A DNA stretch of 6,656 bases from Clostridia bacterium (GTDB lineage: Bacteria > Bacillota > Clostridia > Christensenellales > Aristaeellaceae): the NCBI GenBank assembly GCA_017537105.1, contig JAFWBZ010000383.1, positions 1 through 6,656 of the forward strand, given 5' to 3'. Every line of letters starts with the position of its first letter. Within the stretch, counting starts at the first letter, position 1. This document shows positions 1-5,054 of the stretch, piece after piece. The notes below the pieces were generated by a model. That model did no database searches. It was not told the origin of the DNA and was given only the letters and a program-made list of their open reading frames with translations. Both the position numbers and the translations under genes were made by a program.

Positions 1-1585
1 CGGCGCCGTCCTTGTGCACCACGCGGATGTCCACGGCGTGCTTCTTCCGGTCCTTGGTAAAGCCGTGCTCGATGACGTTGCCCGCCATCTCCTCCATAAA
101 GAGGCCCGCCAGATATGACCGGCGCCCGTCAATGCCCCGCCGCAGGCAGAAGTCCTGGACCTGCCGCGATACGTCGACGACCTCCTCCACGCTGCGCAGG
201 GTCAGGTCCATCCGCGCGTCCTCCGGCGCGCCGAAGTTCTCCGGGATCACCATGAGCGAATCCATGTCCCGGGGAAAGCGTTTCCCGCAGATCCATGCGT
301 AGAGCACGATCACCAGCGTGGTGACCAGGCCGTTGAGCACGTTCGCCACGTAGACGCCGTTGATGCCCATGCGGGGAACCAGCAGCGCGGAAAAGCCCGC
401 GACACAGACCACGCCGTCCAGCACGGAGAGCAGGTGTACCAGGACCTGCTTGCCGGAGGTCTGCCCGTAGCAGACGAAGTGCATGCAGATGACGCTCAGC
501 GGCATGCACAGCGGCAGGATGCGGAAGCCCATCACCGTCATGTGGTACACCGGGTCCGCCGCGTCCCGGTAGTACAGCCGGGTCAGCGGCACGGCGAAGA
601 GGATCAGCAGCGCGGAAATCCCGCACATGAGGGGCACGCACCTGTACAGCGCCGTGCGCATCACGTCCTTGAGCGTCTGGCGGTCTTCCTCGCCGACGCT
701 GACGCTCATCAGCATCCGGGACACCGCGACGATACCGCCGGGAATGGCCCAGATGATGCCCAACAGCGCGTCGGAGGCCGCGAAGGCGGACAGGCCGATG
801 CTGCCCACGAACAGCACGATCAGGTTGTTCACGAGGACGCGGCGAATCGTCTGGTAGCCCGAGCTGATGGCGCCGGGAATGCCGATTTTGACGATATCCC
901 CGGCCTCCCGCCACCTGAGCCCGCGCACGCGGAGGCGCAGCAGGGACTTGCCGGAGACGTAGTACTGCGCCTGCACGGCGAAGAACACCCAGAGGCCCAC
1001 GGAGGAAGCCAGCGCCAGCCCAAAGGCTTCCATCCGGAGCACCTGGACAAAGAGGAAGTTCATGAGGATGTTCGTGATGATAAAGGCGATGCTCGCCGCG
1101 AAGGTCCGGCCCGAGCGATGCTCCAGGGACAGGAAGGCGGAGAGCTGCTGCCCCAGAATCATCGGCAGCACGCCGATCGACTGGCCCAGCAGGTACCGGC
1201 TGAACACCGCGCTGACCTCCGGGTCCCGCGCAGAGGCGCCGACGAAGCCCAGCCCCGCGGCGATCACCAGCGAGACCACGGCCAGCAGGGAAACGGCCAG
1301 GGAGATCAGGATGTCCAGCGAAAAGATGCCCTGCGTGCGCTCCACTTGGTTCCGGCCCATGTACTTCCCGCACAGGATCTGCGAACCGCCCACCAGCATG
1401 GTGCTCACGGCGCCGAGCAGCTGGTTGACCGGCGCATACAGGCCGATGGCGCTCATGGCCACCGCGCCCACGGAATTGCTGGCAAAGAGACTGGAAACGA
1501 TACCGTTCACTGCGCCCACGGCGCAGAGCAAAATCTGAACCGGCAGAAGCCGAAAGAAGAGCTTGGAGATCACCTGCGCGTCCAC
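1..1585 (-). CDS. MATE-family exporter fused to C-terminal RsbW-like ATPase domain (3' end cut by window edge)
   Basis: Reading from a GTG at 1585, the frame stays open for 528 codons to the left edge. Residues about 5-440 are a hydrophobic transporter of the MATE (multi-antimicrobial extrusion) type, twelve helices expected: the opening ISKLFFRLLPVQILL, the SIGVLPMILGQQLSAFL region of the N-half, and a second half beginning near IVKIGIPGAISSGYQ. MATE proteins export organic cations or other compounds using Na+ or H+ gradients. After the last helix (VIVLYAWICGKRFP) and a short linker, residues from about 459 form the start of a GHKL/RsbW-like domain: strand MDLTLRS, helix VEEVVDVSRQVQDFCLRRG, then an N-box FMEEMAGNVIEHGF with Glu499 and Asn503. 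Both N-box residues are kept, unlike in the symporter fusion, but the G1 and G2 boxes lie outside the window. Ordinary MATE proteins end near residue 450, so this is a real extension in the same frame. It begins ten bases after the HAD stop. A GTG at 1573 is a weaker alternative start. Confidence 0.92.
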   Translation of the reverse strand, partial: MDAQVISKLFFRLLPVQILLCAVGAVNGIVSSLFASNSVGAVAMSAIGLYAPVNQLLGAVSTMLVGGSQILCGKYMGRNQVERTQGIFSLDILISLAVSLLAVVSLVIAAGLGFVGASARDPEVSAVFSRYLLGQSIGVLPMILGQQLSAFLSLEHRSGRTFAASIAFIITNILMNFLFVQVLRMEAFGLALASSVGLWVFFAVQAQYYVSGKSLLRLRVRGLRWREAGDIVKIGIPGAISSGYQTIRRVLVNNLIVLFVGSIGLSAFAASDALLGIIWAIPGGIVAVSRMLMSVSVGEEDRQTLKDVMRTALYRCVPLMCGISALLILFAVPLTRLYYRDAADPVYHMTVMGFRILPLCMPLSVICMHFVCYGQTSGKQVLVHLLSVLDGVVCVAGFSALLVPRMGINGVYVANVLNGLVTTLVIVLYAWICGKRFPRDMDSLMVIPENFGAPEDARMDLTLRSVEEVVDVSRQVQDFCLRRGIDGRRSYLAGLFMEEMAGNVIEHGFTKDRKKHAVDIRVVHKDGA

Positions 1586-1591
1586 AGTACG

Positions 1592-1596
1592 CCTTT
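1592..1596 (-). promoter_or_regulatory. Ribosome binding site supporting the GTG start of the MATE gene
   Basis: AAAGG on the minus strand, overlapping the final base of the HAD stop codon and lying six bases before the GTG at 1585. The alternative GTG at 1573 has no comparable site. Confidence 0.5.
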
Positions 1597-2408
1597 CACA
1601 ACGATTCTCCTCCCGCGTCTGCTGTTTCCCCGATCAAACCAAAGTGCCTGAGCGCCTTTTCGATGCCGCCGTTGTCCACAGTGTCCGTCACGTAGTCCGC
1701 GGCGGCCTTCACCTCGTCTTTGGCGTTGCCCATCGCCACGCCGATGCCGGCGAAGCGAAGCATGTCGATGTCGTTCTCTCCGTCGCCAAAGGCCATGATC
1801 TCCGAGCGGTCCAGGTCCTCTTCCTCCAGATACTTCTGCATCCCGGCAGGCTTTCCTCCGCCCCTGGGGATGATATCGATGCCGGTTTCGTCCCAGCTGG
1901 TGATCGAGCACTCGTCCAGCAAATCGTCCAACAGCTTCTTCTGCTTATCCGGAACAAAGGCGAGGATCTGATAGATCTTTTCTCCGGCGTAGCTTCCGAC
2001 GTCGGGCACCATTCCCTTCGTGGCCTTCTGCGTGCGGACCACCGTTTCGTTGACGTAGTTGATATAGCGATGGTCTTCGCCAACCAGCACAAAGGGAATG
2101 CGCTTGGCCTGAAAGATTCGGGACAGCACTTCCATTTCGCCGGGATCAATGGAGGTGCCCGCGTAAACCCTGCGCTTGGAATCCAACAGCAGCTGTCCGT
2201 TGAGCGTCAGGTATCCGTCGAATTCGATATCGCTGACGGGAAGTTTGGAATACTCCAGCATATGTCGTCCCGTGGCGATCACCGTCTTTACGCCATTGGC
2301 ACGGAGCTCCTTCAGCGCGCGGCGCGTGCTCTTCGGCACGTCTCCCTGCCGGTGTGAGAGCAGGGTACCGTCCACATCGAAGAAAACCGCCTTAATCCGG
2401 CTCTGCAT
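1596..2408 (-). CDS. Cof-type HAD-superfamily phosphatase (subclass IIB)
   Basis: A 270-residue cytosolic hydrolase of the Cof/YidA group, which removes phosphate from small molecules such as sugar phosphates, FMN or PLP. All four HAD motifs are present: motif I FFDVDGTL with nucleophile Asp11 and acid Asp13; motif II VIATGR with Thr46; motif III Lys186 in RGGGKPAGM; motif IV FGDGENDIDM with Asp209 and Asp213. The C2-type cap lies between motifs II and III. The length is normal and nothing is missing. I chose the ATG at 2408 because AAGGGG precedes it; an in-frame TTG at 2426 would translate that site as extra residues. The gene starts 53 bases after the STAS-kinase stop and ends ten bases before the MATE gene. 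Its substrate cannot be told from sequence. One possibility, inferred only from position, is that it removes the phosphate added by the neighbouring APH-like kinase. Confidence 0.94.
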   Translation of the reverse strand: MQSRIKAVFFDVDGTLLSHRQGDVPKSTRRALKELRANGVKTVIATGRHMLEYSKLPVSDIEFDGYLTLNGQLLLDSKRRVYAGTSIDPGEMEVLSRIFQAKRIPFVLVGEDHRYINYVNETVVRTQKATKGMVPDVGSYAGEKIYQILAFVPDKQKKLLDDLLDECSITSWDETGIDIIPRGGGKPAGMQKYLEEEDLDRSEIMAFGDGENDIDMLRFAGIGVAMGNAKDEVKAAADYVTDTVDNGGIEKALRHFGLIGETADAGGESL

Positions 2409-2415
2409 TTTCCTT

Positions 2416-2421
2416 CCCCTT
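2416..2421 (-). promoter_or_regulatory. Ribosome binding site deciding the HAD phosphatase start
   Basis: AAGGGG on the minus strand, seven bases before the ATG at 2408. It selects this ATG over the in-frame TTG at 2426, which lies upstream of the site. Confidence 0.65.
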
Positions 2422-2461
2422 TTCAAAGCGCGCCGTGACTGCAGCTGTGCCTCAGGGTTTG

Positions 2462-3646
2462 TCAGAACGTCAGCGCGTCCACCCGGGACAGCAGCTCCGC
2501 CAGCTTCTGCTTGCAGTTTTCGATCTCCCTGCGCCCCGCCTCGGTGTTCAATCCGTTGCGACGGATGGAACGGCGCATGATGCGCGTATAGCCGACGATC
2601 ATGGCCTTCTCCTCCACGGCCTTCACCGCGGCCTCATCCGCGCCGTCCAGATACAGCCGCAGGCTCTTGTTCCAGAACTCCGCGGCGGTCTCCCAGGAGA
2701 TGCCCAGGAAGGACTGGACGATGCTGTGGTCCGTGTCGGAGTAGCCCACGTAGGCGTTGAACATGCTTGCCAGCTCGAATACCGGATGCCCGTGGCACAG
2801 CGTGTCCATGTCGATCAGCAGGCTCTCGCCGTTCTGCAGCATGACGTTCTTGATGTGATAGTCGCCGTGCATCATGTGGTTGTCCTCGGGCACCGCCGCC
2901 ACCAGCGCGTGCAGCTTCCGGTACTGCTCCTCCGGCAGATAGTCCGCCAGGAAGTCCGCCCAGTCCAGCGCCACAGCCTTCATGTCCGGCATGGTTTCCG
3001 GCTTGACCACCGTGGAATGGATCAGCTTCAGCAGGTCGACCGACATCTTCGCCACCTCGTCCACGGTCTTCTCCCCGCGGATCAGCAGCTTGGCAAAGCT
3101 GACCGCGTTCAGGAGCTCGAACACCGAACCGTAGCCGCCCCCCTCGATGCGCACCACGTCGTAGGGAATGGCCGTGGGCACGCCCAGCACAAACGCAGTC
3201 CGCGCCAGCTCGCGCTCGCGATGGATCTCCGGAAGCGCGTCGGGATTGAGGTACACCTTCACGATGGTGTCCCGATCGATGCGGTAGACCTTGCCGTTGG
3301 CGCCCTGCCCGATGACCTCGCAGCCCTCCACGGAGATCACCCGATAGGCCTTCTGGATCTCCATCATTTCGGTAAAGCCAGTCATATCGAAGATCTCGTA
3401 GACCTCCGCGGAGACGTTCACCAGTCGGGTATCCGCCACGGCCTTCTTGAGCCGCAGAATGATGCGCAGACCTGCGCTGGAGATGTAGTCCAGCTTTTCG
3501 CAGTCGACGACGATGGTCTGCGCGGGATGCGTCGCGCGGAAGCCCGAGATCTCCTCCTCCACCGCCGCGGCGTTGGCGGAATCGACGTGTCCGTTCAGGG
3601 CGATGGTCAGGGTGCCGCCCTCTTCATGGCAACTGACATTTTTCAT
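2462..3646 (-). CDS. STAS domain fused to APH/choline-kinase-like phosphotransferase (TIGR02172-type)
   Basis: A two-domain protein of 394 residues. Residues 1-98 are a STAS domain with serine loop KLDYISSAGLRIIL (51-64, expected phosphosite Ser57) and EIFDMTGF (84-91), very like the stand-alone STAS protein in this cluster. Residues about 101-390 form a small-molecule-kinase fold: glycine loop GQGANGKVY (113-121), Lys130 in IVKVYL, a conserved acidic helix (HRERELA), catalytic loop HGDYHIKN with His260, Asp262 and Asn267, and metal site IDMD with Asp279 and Asp281. All catalytic positions look intact. The kinase half matches my memory of the Fibrobacter paralogous family TIGR02172, related to aminoglycoside and choline kinases; its substrate is not established and antibiotic resistance should not be assumed. 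STAS phosphorylation by the neighbouring RsbW-like kinase could control this activity, or the kinase may report a metabolite to the switch. The start lies three bases past the HD gene's stop with a good ribosome site. Confidence 0.92.
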   Translation of the reverse strand: MKNVSCHEEGGTLTIALNGHVDSANAAAVEEEISGFRATHPAQTIVVDCEKLDYISSAGLRIILRLKKAVADTRLVNVSAEVYEIFDMTGFTEMMEIQKAYRVISVEGCEVIGQGANGKVYRIDRDTIVKVYLNPDALPEIHRERELARTAFVLGVPTAIPYDVVRIEGGGYGSVFELLNAVSFAKLLIRGEKTVDEVAKMSVDLLKLIHSTVVKPETMPDMKAVALDWADFLADYLPEEQYRKLHALVAAVPEDNHMMHGDYHIKNVMLQNGESLLIDMDTLCHGHPVFELASMFNAYVGYSDTDHSIVQSFLGISWETAAEFWNKSLRLYLDGADEAAVKAVEEKAMIVGYTRIMRRSIRRNGLNTEAGRREIENCKQKLAELLSRVDALTF

Positions 3647-3649
3647 GGT

Positions 3650-4213
3650 TCATACTCCTTTGAAAACGAGATCCACCAAATAATCGAGCTCCTGCCAGGC
3701 TTCATACTCCCCGAGTTCGGCAGTCAGTCGAACGATGGAGCGATAGTACCACGCCTGCTGGGCGGGGTCGGTCTGGTTGAAGCTCCACCACATCGCCTTG
3801 CCCTCGCGCTTCCAGCTGCGATAGAGTGTGCGCATGTTGGAGAGCTTGTCGCCCAGCCAGATGATCTTCACGCCGGGATCCTCCGCCGCCTCCAGCTCGC
3901 GCAGGGACTCCTCCTTGCGGATGCGCCAGGTCAGCGCCGCCGGCTGTCCAGGCCGCTTGTCCTCGGTTTCGGAGGCCACCAGCGCGGCCACCCGATCGCC
4001 AAAGCGCGCTCGGATGTCCTCCATGGTCACCGGCGTATCCTCCACGGTGTCGTGGAGCAGCGCCGCCGCGAGCACCTCCTCGTCCCGGGTCATGGTCCCG
4101 GCGATCACCGCGACCTCCGCAGGATGCAGGATATACGGGCAGTTGTCCTTCTTTCGCAGCATGCCGCTGTGGGCATCCACCGCAAACTTCATGGCTTCGT
4201 CAAGTACTTTCAT
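3650..4213 (-). CDS. Small HD-domain phosphohydrolase, MESH1/SpoT-hydrolase like (putative small alarmone hydrolase)
   Basis: A 187-residue metal-dependent HD hydrolase whose closest recognisable pattern is the ppGpp-hydrolase domain of SpoT/Rel and of the stand-alone enzyme MESH1. Motifs in order: AVDAHSGMLRKKDNCPYILHPAEVA (11-35) with His30; LLHDTVEDT with His54, Asp55, Glu58 and Asp59; and GDKLSNM with Asp122 and Asn126. These correspond to the Mn-binding and catalytic residues of the family. There is no synthetase, TGS or ACT domain and the length is near that of MESH1, so a hydrolase-only enzyme is expected. The likely reaction is removal of the 3'-pyrophosphate from (p)ppGpp, though some relatives act on other nucleotides. 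The ATG at 4213 is preferred because the family-typical helix begins there; in-frame ATGs further upstream (to 4279) would overlap the RsbW-like gene by over 50 bases. It follows that gene's stop after seven bases, implying coupled translation. Confidence 0.88.
   Translation of the reverse strand: MKVLDEAMKFAVDAHSGMLRKKDNCPYILHPAEVAVIAGTMTRDEEVLAAALLHDTVEDTPVTMEDIRARFGDRVAALVASETEDKRPGQPAALTWRIRKEESLRELEAAEDPGVKIIWLGDKLSNMRTLYRSWKREGKAMWWSFNQTDPAQQAWYYRSIVRLTAELGEYEAWQELDYLVDLVFKGV
3655..3661 (-). promoter_or_regulatory. Ribosome binding site of the STAS-kinase gene inside the HD gene's last codons
   Basis: AAAGGAG on the minus strand, eight bases before the ATG at 3646. It lies within the final codons of the HD hydrolase gene, so the two are tightly packed and probably co-translated. 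Confidence 0.7.
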
Positions 4214-4217
4214 CCAA

Positions 4218-4222
4218 TCCTC
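4218..4222 (-). promoter_or_regulatory. Ribosome binding site of the HD gene overlapping the preceding stop codon
   Basis: GAGGA on the minus strand, sharing bases with the TGA stop of the RsbW-like gene and lying four bases before the ATG at 4213. The spacing is short, so initiation probably relies on ribosomes ending the upstream gene. Confidence 0.5.
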
Positions 4223-4628
4223 ACACGTTCTTCCGGATCCGCAGTATGTTCTGCCCATCCCGATATTCATAGCGCACATCGTCCATGGTCTTCTTCACGA
4301 GAAAGATGCCGAGCCCGCCCACGCTCCGCTCTTTCGCGTTCAGCGTGGTGTCCGGCTCCACAGCGCTCAACGGGTCGTAGGGCCTGCCCTGGTCCATGAA
4401 CGTGATGACCACCGACCGCGGGTTCTTCTCAAACTCCACGCGCACGGTGACCTTCCCGGTCTTCATCGCATAGGCATAGTGCGCAATGTTGCCAAACAAC
4501 TCATCGATGGCGATGGCGATCTGCATCTGCGCCTTCATCGGGCACTCCATGGCCTCCAGCTCAGCATTGATAAAATCGGTCGCGACGGGGATGTTGTCCA
4601 CGATCGCTTCCAGGGTGATCTCTTTCAC
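4221..4628 (-). CDS. RsbW/SpoIIAB-like ATP-binding anti-sigma factor / serine kinase
   Basis: A 135-residue GHKL-fold ATPase, the usual size for RsbW or SpoIIAB. Such proteins hold a sigma factor or other partner inactive and phosphorylate a STAS antagonist on serine. All nucleotide-binding boxes are present: N-box IDELFGNIAHYAY with Glu43 and Asn47; G1 box DQGRPYDP with Asp79 and Gly81; G2 box GGLGIFLVKK with Gly104, Gly105 and Gly107. It should therefore bind ATP and be an active kinase, unlike the domain on the symporter. I chose the GTG at 4628 because the protein then opens with the family-typical first strand (KEITLEA) and has a purine-rich ribosome site. The upstream ATG at 4703 would add 25 Pro/Gly/Cys-rich residues unlike the family. 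The nearest STAS gene is its probable substrate; the STAS domain of the kinase fusion is a second candidate. The target it inhibits is unknown, since no sigma factor is in the window. Confidence 0.93.
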   Translation of the reverse strand: MKEITLEAIVDNIPVATDFINAELEAMECPMKAQMQIAIAIDELFGNIAHYAYAMKTGKVTVRVEFEKNPRSVVITFMDQGRPYDPLSAVEPDTTLNAKERSVGGLGIFLVKKTMDDVRYEYRDGQNILRIRKNV

Positions 4629-4711
4629 ATCGTCACTTCCCTTCCCAGGGCCTCTTCCCCATGATCTCGGATTACACGGGCAGGCGATCCCTGCGCCGCG
4701 CACGTCCGGGC
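4629..4711 (-). other. Gap between the STAS and RsbW-like genes, with a weak hairpin
   Basis: At 83 bases this is the longest non-coding stretch in the window. It contains one short perfect hairpin, GCAGG-CGATC-CCTGC at 4680-4694 (five-base stem, five-base loop), which neither extends well nor precedes a T-run, so it is not a convincing terminator. It could slow RNA decay or mean nothing. No -10/-35 pair was recognised. The left end carries the ribosome site of the next gene. Confidence 0.3.
4638..4643 (-). promoter_or_regulatory. Ribosome binding site fixing a GTG start of the RsbW-like gene
   Basis: AAGGGA on the minus strand, nine bases before the GTG at 4628, within a longer purine-rich run. 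With the protein's opening strand it decides for the GTG start over the upstream ATG at 4703. Confidence 0.55.
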
Positions 4712-5008
4712 TTATTCGATGGTCAGGATGTCCACAAAGCCGGTGACGTCGAAGATCTCCATGATGATCTCATTGACGTGGATGACCTTCATGCCGCCCT
4801 GTTTCGCCATGCGCTTCTGTGCGCTGAGCAGCACGCGCAGCCCTGCGGAAGACATGTAGTCGAGCTTCTCGAGATCGAGCACCAGCGAGGTCACGCCATC
4901 CAGCGACGCCTTGAGCTCGTTGTCCAGTTCGGGCGCAGTTGTGGTGTCCAGACGGCCCTCCAGGGCGAGTGTGAGGTTCTGGCCGGATCCGCTCTTGGTA
5001 ATCGTCAT
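4712..5008 (-). CDS. STAS-domain anti-sigma-factor antagonist (RsbV/SpoIIAA type)
   Basis: A single-domain STAS protein of 98 residues, close to the usual length for SpoIIAA and RsbV. In this family the unphosphorylated form binds an RsbW-like anti-sigma factor and frees its target; phosphorylation on a conserved serine by that kinase breaks the contact. The serine loop is KLDYMSSAGLRVLL (48-61); alignment with the DSxGLG loop of SpoIIAA makes Ser54 the expected phosphosite. The C-terminal motif EIFDVTGF (84-91) is typical of the family. The start at 5008 has a strong ribosome site nine bases upstream. The gene begins 46 bases after the symporter stop and lies directly before the RsbW-like gene, the classical antagonist/kinase order. 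It is cytosolic, with no signal peptide or membrane segment. Family assignment is very secure; the sigma factor or other output it controls cannot be read from here. Confidence 0.95.
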   Translation of the reverse strand: MTITKSGSGQNLTLALEGRLDTTTAPELDNELKASLDGVTSLVLDLEKLDYMSSAGLRVLLSAQKRMAKQGGMKVIHVNEIIMEIFDVTGFVDILTIE

Positions 5009-5017
5009 GTTTCATTT

Positions 5018-5025
5018 CCTCCTTT
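5018..5025 (-). promoter_or_regulatory. Ribosome binding site of the STAS gene
   Basis: AAAGGAGG on the minus strand, nine bases before the ATG at 5008. It is the strongest Shine-Dalgarno match in the window. It favours that ATG over a second ATG at 5015, which is only two bases from the site and opens a different frame without recognisable protein features. Confidence 0.8.
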
Positions 5026-5054
5026 GGGTAAGTCTTGCAGGGATTGTTGCAGGA

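Noticed and set aside
129..1373. Minus-strand open frame of 414 codons
   Set aside because: Overlaps the MATE gene in another frame; its Arg/Gly/Pro-rich translation lacks membrane helices, while the true frame gives a clean MATE protein.
434..1651. Plus-strand open frame of 405 codons
   Set aside because: Antisense to the MATE gene; low-complexity His/Gln/Ala/Asp-rich translation with no recognisable motif.
2462..3646. Antibiotic-resistance gene (aminoglycoside phosphotransferase)
   Set aside because: The kinase motifs are shared by choline kinases and many metabolic kinases; the TIGR02172-like pattern and the STAS fusion argue against a dedicated resistance enzyme.
2435..4399. Long plus-strand open frame of 654 codons
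   Set aside because: It lies antisense to the STAS-kinase and HD genes, which have clear motifs. The translation is His/Arg/Gln-rich with no domain pattern, as expected for the shadow of GC-rich genes.
4680..4694. Rho-independent terminator between the STAS and RsbW-like genes
   Set aside because: The stem is only five bases and no T-run follows in the reading direction.
4629..4703. Longer start (ATG at 4703) for the RsbW-like gene
   Set aside because: It adds a Cys/Pro/Gly-rich stretch unlike any RsbW N-terminus and has no clear ribosome site, whereas the GTG at 4628 gives the normal first strand and length.
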